From the NCBI GenBank assembly GCA_036852015.1, contig JAANDG010000068.1:52501-116500 (forward strand): a DNA stretch of 64,000 nucleotides. Direction: 5' to 3'. The position numbers and the translations under genes are program-made. Shown here in pieces: positions 35,401-48,000 of the stretch. Origin of the DNA: Pelodera strongyloides (taxonomy: Eukaryota > Nematoda > Chromadorea > Rhabditida > Rhabditidae). Every line of letters starts with the position of its first letter. The stretch's first letter is position 1. The notes under the pieces were generated by a model that was given only the letters and a program-made list of their open reading frames with translations, was not told where the DNA came from and searched no databases.

Positions 35401-38400
35401 ACAAAATTTACGACATAATGCGGAGCCGTATCAGTTTTGAAGGACGTGACAACGCTATGTTTCACTCAGTATACAATTTCGGATCCGCTGTGCTTTATAG
35501 TTAGTATTTATTTGTAGCTGATCGTTCTATCCATTCAGAAGCGTGCACGTGGTGAAATCGGCCAACTTCGTATTGTGCTGCTTGACATGGCCCCGTTCCG
35601 CAGTGGAGGAATCATGATCCTGGCTGCAGCGACTCATGCGGCAACTGCTCATCCGGTGTTTTCCCTATGTATGTTTATCTTTTATCTTTTTATCCTTTTG
35701 ACATGCTGAGCTCTTAGGGTGCCGTGCCGATATCTCATTGGCATTGTAAGCTGACGATTTACGGCCTAGTAGAAGTATAGGTTGAGGTAAAGATGTGCCT
35801 ATCCCTCAGAGGATTACGTGGCAAGACTGACAAGTGTGTATTTCATTATATTTGCACCAATTTTGGGTAGGGTATGGTAGGTCTTACGTCTTACATGAGC
35901 AAATCAAGTATCGTTTTCCAATAATGCCCCGATATGTGTCAATTGAACTATCTTGTGTAAAATACCATGTTTCTCTGTGTTTACTTGAATTCAACTTCCT
36001 AATACTTTGACATTAGAGTTCCCATAATACCTCCATTGTGATAGTTTGATCGGGGATTGTATGTGTATTTATATATTGCAGCTTACTATTCACAAGTGAC
36101 GAGTGCACAGGATTCCCCGGACTGGTTCTCAGTTGTCCCACTGGCCAACTCGCAGATTTTCTCGGTAAGTTTGCTTACGTTATTTTGATAATGGATTATT
36201 CGACGTTGCAGTGCCCTTGACTTACATTACATGTATAGTAACTGTTACAGTTACATAGTATTACTTGTTCACCTAAACAAATACGCATGTGATTGTGGTT
36301 TAGCTGCTTAGCATTAGGAAAGCTTTCTTTGTCCGAAACAGAACCAGATGAGGAATCAGTTATATGTGACAAGTTTCACGAATTCTTTTAGGCACAAGAA
36401 GAATCGTCATTTATTGGTCAATTGTCGCTTTTCATTCCACGCGAAATTGGACTTCAGGAATCAATCGATTACGACGGATGTGTGATTGTTCACGACTCTT
36501 TTGCACAGGTTTGTTTCTCTTTTCTGTGATTTTAAGAAAGACGAGAGTACGTGGACTCTATTTATTATATAATTGATTGTTGATGTTCAGAGTGGAAATC
36601 TCTTGCTTGTGTTCGTTCCTGTAATTTTTTCAAATATATGTTTCAAGTGTAAGTGTAGTATTTTGGTTTGCTTCATAAAGCGTTAGTCATGAGTCAGTAT
36701 GTGGAGTGGCTTTGAAGTCATAAAATTTTTTTTTTAGACGGTGCACCCTCCAAGCCCTCTGCGAAACAACGAGATCCCAGTGAATCGAGCAGTATTCTTC
36801 AATCCGGATGATCGGTTTATTGGACAAGGTTCTTTTTGCTATTTCTTCTTGTCAAATCTTTTCGTGCATATGAAATTCGTACCTTATTAGTCATATTGTA
36901 CTGTTGTACATTCATCATTTCAGCTTGTGATAATCGACAGACGTACGCGTTCTTCGTAAAGAAAGGAGTTTGTGCGATCCGAATGCTTCCAAAGTTTGTT
37001 TCTTATGATTTATATTTCCAACTTGGCCATCGCTGTGTTTATGTGCTCCAGTGCTCCCACCTCTGTCAGTCTTGACTATTCACTTGGCGTATTTGATATT
37101 GATTTCACTGAACTATGTATTGTTGCAATATTGCACACCTGGGCATAATCAGTGAATGTGAATATACAATGTGAATGTGAGTATAATAAATATTCAAAAA
37201 TATATACACAAAATTACGCTACGCATAACTGTCTCCGATAGGCTTTGTCTTTGACCATCTCCGAAGTTTATTGCAGCTTTATTGAGTGAAACTATGTTTC
37301 GACCCTCACAAGAAGCAACATGTGATCATCTCCACGCATCGTTTCAAGTTATACCATACCATAATTTTAGGGGTTTCCTGGAAATGTTCCCCTCAACGCA
37401 CAAGTTTTTCGGATCCCCGGGTGATATGCTGCAGAAAATTGCAAATAAAACAGGTAGTTTACAGTATTTATAATGATGAAAAAGTAATATGGCAGATCCG
37501 TGTTGTTTATTATTAAGTTTTTTTCTCTGTATTGTAAAGTGAATAGGCATGCAAGTAATGCTTCAAATAGTAGGCACGTGCCGAGCTTTTCAGACTCCCT
37601 GGGGTTTCTCCAATAAAGATAAGACAGATCTTCACATATATTTATTGAGCACCAACGTTTCGGCTAAATAGGCCACACCAGGGTGATTACCTCAAACTTG
37701 GGTAATTAAAAGTAATGTTTCAGGCAAGATGAAGCACTGTAATGAGGATATGAAGACCTTCTTGCGCGCATTTGCTGATTTTTGTGGCAAAAAACTGGTG
37801 GGGTCTTGGCTTTTCACTTTTCCTTATTAAAAATGTTGTTATTTTTTTGAATAGTTCTGACCTACTCGATTTCTGTAGATCTTTTGCATATTTTGCGTTT
37901 TTGTTATTTGTGGTTTAGTTAGTTTAGTATTCAAGCAATACAATTTAACACACGAACAATGTCAATGAAAGTATAGTTGTAGTTTCGTTTTTGCTCTCTC
38001 ACGCTAAGCTGAGGTCTTAGATCTTACACTTAATACTTAATACTCATTATGCAAAATAATGGACTATTTTGAAGTATAACATTTATTATATATAATTAAG
38101 AAAACGTATTTGTCTCTTGGTCTCTTGTCTTGTTTCATTTTAGACCTTTACTTACTACTACATCCATATCTCATTTACACTGTCCCTTTGCATTTCCAGA
38201 GGGAATGTCAGGCGACACTCAATACCATGCGGGATGTCCGTGTTTGTGATGCACTTCACCGTTTCATGGACGAACTTCTCGATGATCATTGTACTTCTTT
38301 AGTCTACTTATTGTATTTCATTTTTTCATTAATTTTTGTTCCGTTAAATCATTAATTTGTGGTCATTGGTCATGCCTTCGAAATGTGACAACATATGATA

Positions 38401-41400
38401 TGAGTTCCGAAATGGTCGATTTTAAAGCGAAATACCTGCCGGTTTTCGAAACGCATCGTGTACAACACGTATTTATGCTAAGTTACTCGAATTTAGCTCG
38501 ATATTTTATTCTAATTTGTGTTCGTTTGCATAAGCTGCATGAGAATGCTGGTGTGCTCGATGTGTTTCAAAAACCGGTCGGTATTTCGCTTTAACGATTT
38601 AACTTGAATTGAAGTACTATAAGGGTTTGCGTGCTGTTGTCTACGTTCTTCTGAATGTAGGGGGTAACTCAAATCCAATGCGTAAATGGAGATGATAGAA
38701 ACAAATGTATTTTGTGGTACTGTTAACACAAGCCAGATGTTTTAGAGCGTAATTTTACGCTCCGATTTATGTCCAGCTGAATCAGCTCTAATGTTTATCT
38801 TTCCCTCAGCCAACTTCATATTCTCCTCCTATCCGACGATCGACGCCCAACTCGGATTCCGACAGTTGATCATCGGACGAATTGCTTTCTTCGTCAAGCA
38901 TATGCATCTCGAAAATAAGGTTGGTCGAAGCATTTTTGTGGAGATCAGTAGATCAGTGTTTAAACAAGATAAATGAAAGCAATACTTTTGGGAGCGGGAG
39001 CGGGAACCATTTTTAGGCCTAGAATCATAGCTTTACTTCGTATAAACATAAAGTAGCAGTTGCAATGTTTCAACAGTCTATGATAACGTCATTATATGAT
39101 AACGTCGACGTTTTAACGACTGGCGAATTCTGCGTTCAGTTGTTGAAGACGTTCCACGACTTTTGAACTTGATTGGTTTAACCGTTTAACGACTTTTTGT
39201 TCAAACTTAGATATGAGAAATTTGCAGCTGGCATCTGCGAGAGCGGGCGTCAACATTGGTGCAATGTCTTCACAGGGAAAGAGTGGATCTGCCGTTTTGG
39301 CAGAGGCACTTGAGAGGATTTCAGCGGCAAATGCGGTCAGAAAATGGCAAACAGCCGACGGAAATCATAAAAGTGTAAGTTTATTTTAATATTATTTGGA
39401 ATTTAGTAACATACGTTATACGTACTAGATTCGTACGGTACAATCAGTCAATGAAGCGTAGTACTTGTACTAATGCGCTGTACTAACTTTAACTAAGGCC
39501 AAGATTAGACGAAAAAGTGTAGGATGTAGGATTCCCCCCAATTTTTGCCATTTTTAAATTTTTAAGTCCAAAAAGTGTGCCCTTCCCCCCGATTTTGGTT
39601 GAAAATCTGAAGAAAATGCTAAGAAAAGTGAACATTTCCCCCCAAAATACGTAACCTTTGTTTGAGGTGCATGTTTGGTTTCAGTCTTATTCATTCGTCA
39701 ATCTTCAAAAAGTGTATTTCAACTGCATAAGTGTTTCAGCTCCTCGATTACATCTCCCAAAATGCGGCCGAGGACCGTATGCTACAAGATAACTCGACGG
39801 AGTTTGTCTTCTTGCAAGAGGTGTGTTAAACTATGATTCTTTGTCGAACTTACCTTTGTTAGTTAGTTCCAAAATAGATTTTGAAAAGTGAGCAATGGTT
39901 TAAGATTAGTTTGCACATTCACAAAGAGAGAATCTCTTAGCGCAACACGCATACAAAGAGATTCGTTCAGTTGTCTAGGTTATTGCCTGGTATTGATTAC
40001 TGTGTGGCCTTTTGATTCTATACATGTGGCTCTAGGCTCTTGGTGTTGTCGTTTAATGGAGCGTGGGCGTGTGGTTTTGCACTATGTTTTTGGTACTTTC
40101 TCTCTACATTTTAGCTCACCTCGATCCACACCCTCCCCACGTACATGCATCAGTTTATGCAGAAACAAATGGGATCCCTTGCATCGGCAACGGTAACTTT
40201 ATTAACTTATAGTTAATGTCTTACTTGTGTCACTTGTTAGTGTTTCCCGCGTGTATTCTGCATTACCTTTCCTTCATTATTTTGGGTAAAAAGTGTGTAG
40301 TGTTTTAAGTTAATATGTATGTGTATTAATATAACATATTTAGCCATCCCACAAAATGGATGTGCTTCGTGTCGCGGCTGACGTTTTGGTGGCAATGGTG
40401 AACGCAATTGAGAAGGAGAGAAGGTAGGTGGCAGGGTCTGGGTCGGGGTTTACGGATACCCTATCGTTTGAATTAATCAGGAAGAGTAAAAAGTGATGTA
40501 AAGTGAGGTGTCTGGGGTGACAATTAAAGAGCACTGTAGCCGCACTGTTGAAGACTGTGATAGCAGTAATTGTGTAAGACACCAGTCTCCATATGGCCAA
40601 AGCTTTTCCAGGAACACCCACGGAGTAGCGGTGGTCTCAGTCGCAGAAAGATGGACGTGTGGAGAGTTCTCCAACTCTCTGATTTCAATGTCGTCACTTG
40701 GTGCGTATTACGTTTTTTTGTGAATTTTTAATTGTAGATTAGTAGATTTCTGCTTTGTGCACCTCTTTTCATCAGCATGGTTTGTGATTAGTGAACTTTA
40801 CGGTTTTTTCTTTTTATTTCTACCTATGTTTCAGTTCTTGGAGCAATTCTTGACACAAAGGATGTGTCTCAAATGCAACAGAAACAGTTGGTGGAACAGG
40901 TTTGTATGAATTTTGTTATATTATTGATGGTTGGTGCTTAGGCTTAGGCTTAGGCTTATAGATTATCAACACGACACCGAGTTGCCGCATTTATAATCTA
41001 TTCTATTACAGTAACATATTATTGATTTGATTAGTGTATAGTGATCAAGCATATTCGTAGAAACGAATGTATGTGCTCTCGAGAGCAATTCACTCGTTTC
41101 GCATACAGTAATACAGTTTAATTATTGGTTGTGCTCAGAGTGTAAATAGTGATGGTATTTAGTGGTTTGTGCTTTAGTATATACAATATACTAGATCAGT
41201 TGCTAGGTATCCTTCGTTCCCCTTACCCTACCGGCTATTGAGTATATCATGTGTCAGGCCGTTAGGTATTAGGTAATAGCCTTAAGTTCTACCAATTATC
41301 CATTGTTTGTTTCTTTAGGTTCGTCAGCTTCTTTTCTTTGCTCTGTCTGACACATCGGAGCGACCGGATGGAAATGAAGCGATCACATTACTGTACAATG

Positions 41401-42906
41401 TGGGAGAGACGAGTCTGGCACAGAACTTGGCCGAGAGATTTAAGGTTTGACATATCAGTAACATGTAACATATTTCACTTCACTTGTTAGTTTGGAGTTT
41501 TCAGTTTGGTTTGGGTTTGCACATGTACGAGTCTACGAGCGTGCCCGTTTTATGAACTACTAATTTGTGGAATCGAGAAGCTCTTCATCAAGTTTGTGAA
41601 GAAGTACGCTATTAGAATATTGGTGAAACGTGCTTTTCCAGGATTTCCGTGTCCTTGTCAAAATCGCCCTTACCGCTGCAAATCCGGCAGAAAAGAAGAA
41701 ATTGTTGACCGATTGGAAGCTGAGATTTGCAGCCGATAACTTTGACACTTATCTCTACAAGTTTTACCGGCAAAAGGGTGGGCTAAATAAATATTTATTA
41801 AATAAATCTTTATTGGCAAAAAGGTGAATTTGTAAATGACCAAAAGGAACCCTAAGATGTCAGTACAGTAAGGACACCAACATACTAACAAGGGACCTTG
41901 AGTTTAGGTTTAGATATTTATGAACGCAATGCAATACGCAATAAGTCGTTTGACTTCATATGGCGCTCATCGGGGTGTGCGGAGAAGAAATGGTGTATTT
42001 GATGTGTTTATCTATTGTTGTGTTTCCTGTTTGTTCCTTCCAATTTTTGCTTTTGTTTTATGTAATTAAACATTATGTGATTTACAATTTAGGTATGAAC
42101 GATGCCCTATTGGAGGAGACTGGCTCACACGCGGATGATTACATTTCAACTTTGGAGGATCTGAGATGGAGAAGGGAGATTCAGAATGGAGAATTTACGC
42201 AGGTGAATATTAGGACTTGATTTAAATCCACCACAGCTAGACTGACCATGTAGCGATGGTCCTGCTTTTTTAGCGTAGAAGTGGGGATAGTATTTATCAG
42301 CAAATCTTATTTTTTTATGCATATGTTATATGATAGCTCCGATTCTAGAGATCGTATTTCTTTTGTGTGGTGTTTGTTATCATGGGCAGTGATCTAATTA
42401 ATGATTTACGTTGTTGCGAACCTACTCTAACTACTGTATTTCCAGGCTGCTCAAAGTTTGTTGAGCGTGGGAGACAGGGTGACCGACCCGAAAGTTAGAG
42501 AGGTGGGTAATTTTAATTATTGCTAATTATTTTCTTAAAGCCGTATTGTACCTACTTTCGAAAATTTGCGTACGATACGAATTTCCTATGTATCCTATGC
42601 AATTTTTTGGTGCCTGTCCGAAACTAACCCGGCACCAAATTAACAGGATACATAGGATATTCGTATCACATGCAAATTTTCCAAAGTAGATACAATACGG
42701 CTTTAACGTCTTCACCATAGAGAACCAGGGAATGCATAAATTATTATGTTGTCAGTGTTGTTATTCCTGTATTGTAGGGTTTGTACGTGTTCGCCAAGCT
42801 TTCGGCTCTCTGTGCAGGAAATCAACCGGAATTGGTGACCAAAGCTGAAGAGAAGTGGGGTCTTGTTCGAGAAATTACTGTTTCTAATAGCATGGATACG
42901 CAGTAG
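32477..42906 (+). CDS. NUP133: Nuclear pore complex protein Nup133
   Basis: Twenty-eight exons starting at 32477, 32700, 33079, 33851, 34237, 34514, 34798, 35121, 35539, 36082, 36392, 36738, 36924, 37267 or 37277, 37724, 38200, 38810, 39228, 39740, 40115, 40344, 40612, 40835, 41319, 41642, 42093, 42446 and 42778 give about 943-962 residues. The N-terminal propeller shows MGSIDNSGWCWVVAQ, NTLYLWNL, MAVSSNGTVRHWRN and IMILAAATHAA. The helical half shows MKTFLRAFADFCGKKL, EAITLLYNVGETSLAQNLAE, DFRVLVKIALTA and FDTYLYKFYRQK, in family order. Nup133 is a scaffold of the Nup107-160 (Y) complex on both faces of the pore and its propeller can sense curved membrane. The protein stops after GLYVFAKLSALCAG, so the final helices of the usual ~1150-residue protein are missing. 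The exon 13/14 join is the one uncertain splice. An acceptor lies 7 nt before the ATG. Confidence 0.92.
32876..32952. repeat. 26-bp tandem repeat, three copies
   Basis: Unit 'aggaagtgtcaacacttt' plus 'acgtatt', itself partly palindromic (gtgtcaacac). Intron 2 of NUP133. Confidence 0.85.
33250..33478. repeat. 43-bp tandem repeat, about five copies
   Basis: GCAAATTAGTCTAAATCACC starts at 33278, 33321, 33364, 33407 and 33450, exactly 43 bp apart. The last unit has drifted. It lies in NUP133 intron 3, immediately 5' of a family-1 MITE. Confidence 0.92.
33531..33701. mobile_element. TTAA-ended MITE, family 1
   Basis: Hairpin with tips TTAAAGCGAAATGCCAGC and complement; the loop carries 'gcgcgatcggccacggc'. 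In intron 3 of NUP133. Confidence 0.9.
37640..37715 (-). other. Degraded hammerhead-ribozyme-like sequence
   Basis: Read on the minus strand, CTGGTGTGGCCTATTTAGCC is followed by GAAACGTTGGTGC. A hammerhead of the kind found in Penelope-like elements has CTGATGA, a stem II hairpin and GAAACG; here the GGCC/GGCT hairpin and GAAAC are present but CTGATGA is CTGGTGT, so it should be inactive. It lies in NUP133 intron 14. Confidence 0.35.
38422..38594. mobile_element. TTAA-ended MITE, family 2
   Basis: Tips TTAAAGCGAAATACC and complement, arms with 'gccggttttcgaaacgcatc'. In intron 16 of NUP133. Confidence 0.9.
42535..42706. mobile_element. TTAA-ended MITE, family 1 variant
   Basis: Tips TTAAAGCCGTATTGTACC and complement, with a core ('cctatgtatcctatg') shared with family 1. 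A subfamily also represented by the intron of the 90-residue gene at 53758-53877. In the last intron of NUP133. Confidence 0.88.
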
Positions 42907-43609
42907 TCTGTTTTTTTTGTGTAATTGTTCTAAGTAATTAATTTATTGTAGTTTGTCACTTTGTCCCGTCTTTGCCAATATATGCTGCGCCATAATGTCA
43001 ACATGAACATGCCCTTGTTTCAGCATTTTTGAAAAATATTATTCATGTTTGTAACTGTTAGCATATCAGCAAGTCTTACCTTGCTGGATTACATTTTGTA
43101 TGTTTATATAGCAAGATTTCCGTAGTATTGACTTGTATGTGTTGCTTTTTTTTGCTCAATATTTTGATTAAAATGACTCTCATTTGAAACCCTAGGATCT
43201 CTCTTGTTAATTGTTGTCAATCGTTTAATGTTTGTATCAGTTCATAGGGTATTGGCTGGTGTTCCACCGGTGTGATTGCTTTTTTTAAAGGAAATATATA
43301 CCCCTAGGTGAAAATATTTCAAAGGGAATGCACCCGGTAATTTATAGCTCTTCACTTTACGTGTAATATTATAATCGCTGATCTTGTTACATTCTGTAGA
43401 TTTTGTTTGACCATTCGTATGATACATATAAAACTATTTATCATCAAATGTTTTATTGTTTTATGCAGAGGAGGAGAGGAGAATACCCGTATTTAGAATG
43501 CAAATGTCTGAAGTATTGTCAATAATAAAGGTGGGGTGGTAATTGGGTAATTATTACTTTCACGGTTATAGAGTTTGTCGAATGGAATAGGAAACCCATT
43601 GAGTTAACT
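42907..43609. other. 3' flank of NUP133, no further gene
   Basis: AT-rich sequence with 'aataaa' near 43525. No exon recognised. Confidence 0.6.
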
Positions 43610-44965
43610 TTAAAGCGAAATGCCAGCTCCTTTGGAAAATTTGCATATGATAAGCAAATCCTATGTATCCTATGCTAATTTTGCGCGATAGCCGTGGACG
43701 ATCGCGCAAAATTAGCATATATATGCCAAAGTGAATGCAAATAATACAAGGGACTTTATGGCAGCCCTGAGCCAAATTTCATAAATTTTGACTGTGATCG
43801 AAAAATTGGGGTATTGGACGAGCGGGAATCGAACCCAGCGTCTTTGGATTGCCGGTCCACTGCGTTAACCACTACGCTACCGCCACCCACCACCAAATGT
43901 TTCAATCACATACCCGTATGGGCGAGGGGCCTGTTAAGGTTCGCCAAGGCGTCACACAGTGAGTGAAATACCCAACTGTCCGGGGGGTTAAATACCACAA
44001 TCCCAGATTAAGATCCGCCATACCAAGAGTATATATATGCCAAAGTGAATGCAAATAATACACGCCTTGGCGAACCGCCTTGGACGTGTGACGCCTTGGC
44101 GAACCTTAACAGGCCCCTCGCCCATACGGGTATGTGATTGAAACATTTGGTGGTGGGTGGCGGTAGCGTAGTGGTTAACGCAGTGGACCGGCAATCCAAA
44201 GACGCTGGGTTCGATTCCCGCTCGTCCAATACCCCAATTTTTCGATCACAGTCAAAATTTATGAAATTTGGCTCAGGGCTGCCATAAAGTCCCTTGTATT
44301 ATTTGCATTCACTTTGGCATATATATACTCTTGGTATGGGCGGATCTTAATATGGGATTGTGGTATTTAACCCCCCGGACAGTTGGGTATTTCACTCACT
44401 GTGTGACGCCTTGGCGAACCTTAACAGGCCCCTCGCCCATACGGGTATGTGATTGAAACATTTGGTGGTGGGTGGCGGTAGCGTAGTGGTTAACGCAGTG
44501 GACCGGCAATCCAAAGACGCTGGGTTCGATTCCCGCTCGTCCAATACCCCAATTTTTCGATCACAGTCAAAATTTATGAAATTTGGCTCAGGGCTGCCAT
44601 AAAGTCCCTTGTATTATTTGCATTCACTTTGGCATATATATACTCTTGGTATGGCGGATCTTAATCTGGGATTGTGGTATTTAAACCCCCGGACAGTTGG
44701 GTATTTCACTCACTGTGTGACGCCTTGGCGAACCTTAACAGGCCCCTCGCCCATACGGGTATGTGATTGAAACATTTGGTGGTGGGTGGCGGTAGCGTAG
44801 TGGTTAACGCAGTGGACCGGCAATCCAAAGACGCTGGGTTCGATTCCCGCTCGTCCAATACCCCAATTTTTCGATCACAGTCAAAATTTATGAAAATTAG
44901 CATAGGATACATAGGATTTGCTTATCATATGCAAATTTTCCAAAGGAGCTGGCATTTCGCTTTAA
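43610..44965. mobile_element. Family-1 MITE split by a SINE-like insertion
   Basis: The left arm (43610-43718) and right arm (44893-44965) are the two halves of one family-1 hairpin. AAAATTAGCAT occurs at 43708-43718 and again at 44893-44903, once where one copy is expected, so it is a target-site duplication around the inserted 43719-44892. Confidence 0.85.
43719..44892 (+). repeat. tRNA-derived SINE-like array: one inverted and three direct units
   Basis: The tRNA-like heads lie at 43808-43892 (minus), 44154-44230, 44468-44545 and 44782-44859 (plus). The plus units repeat every 314-315 bp. Each head has an intact A box (TAGCGTAGTGG) and B box (GGTTCGATTCC), a 4-bp anticodon stem TGGA/TCCA and loop CCGGCAA. 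The acceptor stem is poor and U33 is missing, so these are not normal tRNA genes. The body includes 'ggctcagggctgccataaag' and 'gacgccttggcgaacc'. Confidence 0.8.
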
Positions 44966-45041
44966 AAAAACGGTCTTCAAAGCTTCAAACTATGTTGTTT
45001 ATAAAATTGGAATTGATATAATTAATGACTACATTCAAATG

Positions 45042-48000
45042 TTATATTTTAATTCCGTTGAAGACCTGTTTGACCTTTTTACGTAAGGAATTTTCATCGA
45101 GAATGAAATCGGTGGCCAGTTCCACGTATCCATCGTCTATTCGAAGAGTTGGAGAGAGGAAGGTGATTTGATCCTGGAAGAATTAAATTTAAATTTGTTT
45201 TACACTTCACGAGCGTACACCTTTATTCAAGGGAGTTCAATTTCAAAGTTTTTGCTTATGACATGTTCCGCAGAGGTCCTGAGCACAGCCGACGAGTTCC
45301 AGGTGACAAATTGCTCGACGTCTTCGAGGGATCGCCCATGATTCCCTCGCCGGGTACCGGGTGGTGGTTTCAAAGTTGACGGGGAATACTGACTGTAGCT
45401 AGCATTCTTTAGGCTCTTAGAATTTTGTTAAGATATTTATAGATATCGTTTTACCGTACGGCTTTAAGATTTAAATAAATCCTTTCTGGGGCTGCGATCA
45501 AAAATGGGACATAGGTTTATGGTAGAACTGAGGGCGCGTCCGAGATGTTCTTTCCGAAAAGAAAACATGCAAGTTTCCCGTTGGGGATGGACATTTCCGA
45601 AAGGTTCTAATGCTTGGAGGAGGCAAAAAAATACAGTATGAATTGGCATGCAAAACTTTTCCCGAACGGGAAATTTGCATGTTTTCCTTTCGGCATCCCG
45701 AACGCGCGCTCACGACATTATGTGATTAAAACAAAAGTACAATATTACAGTAGAAAACGCCCCATATAGAGTGAGCTTTATACTATTATGTTATGGTAAT
45801 GTATCTCTACCGTACCCTGAGGGGGAATGGCAGTCCTTTGTTGAGAGCACTGGTCAATTGAGGGGCGATGAAGTTTCTCGCAAGAGGAGTCAGGCCTTCA
45901 ACATCGTCGGGGTCTATGCCGAACACAGAAGCACGGTGGAGATGCACGTTGACACGGTTTAATTTTAAGTCTCCTGAACATACGCAAGTTATATAAATAC
46001 ATTATGTAAATAGTTCCGTATCTTTACGTCTTTTCTTGTTAAAGGAGGAGGCTCACGAGAATGAAGTGCTCGAGTGGTTTCCTTTTATCGAAAAATGATG
46101 GTATTAAGTTGCGAAAGACATGCTTTAAAATGCAAAAGCTTTTAATTGGAAGGAGTAAATCAATATTAAACTATGAATTCTATCAAAATTTTGGATCGTA
46201 AAAAATAGTTGATTTCCATAGTGGGCATGCAAATTTTGTGCTGGCTTGCAAAATGACTTGTAAATTTGCATGTTTAGCTTTGAAGTCTACCTTGCATACG
46301 ATAGGTTATTTTATTTGACTTCGAGTTCTTAGATTAATTAATTCCTCCAAACTAAAGCGCTGAACCATATAATACTTGTTTTTTGGAAGATAAACCCATT
46401 ATCCTTCGATAAAAGGAAACTATTTGAGCACTTCATTCTCGTGAGCCTCCTCCTTTAAAGGGATAAGTTCACCTCGAATTGCACCTTTTTTTATAATTTA
46501 TATTGATAGTATGACCCATGACGGTCAAAATGCGAAAATTGCAGTAAATTTCCTTTGCTCCCCGAAGTAGGAGAGCTTGTTCAAAAAGCTAAACTACTTC
46601 GAATTTATAAAACAATTGGAGTACCGCAGCCGTGGTAAGTGGGAAATAGCGTAGCAGGGCTGGAGACGCTAGAAGATGCAGGACCCTTTTATCATCCTCT
46701 GTCTATCACAACAATCTCTGGATCTCCAACCCTATCACGCTATTTCCCATTTAGCTAGGCTGCGGTACTCCAAATGTTTTATTTCGAGGTAGTTTAGCTT
46801 TTTGAGCAAGCTCTCCTATCTCGGTGAGAAAGGCAATTTTATGTAATTTTCGCATTGTGAAGAGGTTTTCGGCCATACTATCAATAGAAAGCATTCAAAA
46901 AGGTGCAAATCCTAGTGAACCTATCCCTTTAAGGACATTTCTAAGCTCTTATGGAATTATGCTAATCCATACAGTAGTTACTACGGTAGTTTGCGGTATA
47001 GGTTCAGCGAAGCTCTCTTGGCACTTCTAGAAGTTTTATCCAACGAGGTACGTAAGGGCCGTCATTTTGGTTCTTCCATATCATATGAAAGTAAGAGTGT
47101 ATTGTCATTTGCAATTTTGGATTTTCTATAGGCACACGCAACTGGCAGTGTACTACTTTTTCCGTTGATAACATATGGTTGTTTTGAAACATATTGTTCC
47201 TTTCTTTTAATTTCGAGCACTACCAACCGTATAGACGTCCGTTCTCTGCTTTGAGTAGAATATCTGCTTGGGCGTCTGCGGAAGATACCATTAACTGCTT
47301 TTCATGGCCATCGTCATCCACATAAGTGATGATTCGAGCTGAAAGAAAAGGAAGGTAATCAAACAAAACCTCCCGGCAATCTACCGATTTCATGCTCCGC
47401 TGAAATTCAGCGAGAGAGATGTTTTATCACTTGTTTTTGAGGAGACCACGCATTCTGAGGTTTGAGAGTTGAGGAGCATGTGTGGTACTGTAGCTCTCAG
47501 AGCTAGCTATGTATGACAGGTTACTGGAAAACAAATAAGTGGCTTGAATCATCATGTCTAAGAATTTACATAATAAGAAAAAACACTGAAACTTCGAAAA
47601 CCCACTAGATACTTTGACTGCTCCAGCGTCTCCATTAAACTGAAAATCAGGAAGTCCGTGCGGAACCAGGACGAATGATGTGGTCGTGTTTGGAAAGTAT
47701 TCCTAAAAAATGCTAGCATTACAGTAAGCAATAACGTGCGGACAGTACGGTCCTTTTCCTGTGCTACCCAATATGTGTGTGTGCACAAGCCGTAGTAACA
47801 ATAAGTTGAAAGACATAAGCCCACCCCGATTGCAGGAATCAAACGTCCGACACAGTATCCACCAAGCACATCGGATGGATCCTGGGGGCGGCACGTTGTT
47901 GACACGAAACGCTTGAACTTCATCGGCAAGTTACGGTGGTTTATCTTAAACATAGTTTGTTTCAAGCCTACTCAAATTTGTCGTACGCCAGAGGACGTAT

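Noticed and set aside
44154..44859. Cluster of true tRNA-Ala(GGC) genes
   Set aside because: A and B boxes are good but the acceptor stem pairs poorly, U33 is missing and the units carry a long constant body, so SINE-like fits better.
45771..45962. 63-residue plus frame
   Set aside because: Begins at GTG inside an intron of the BPI-family gene on the other strand; no domain.
47004..47192. 62-residue minus frame as a BPI exon
   Set aside because: No acceptor or donor in phase and no similarity to the expected BPI segment.
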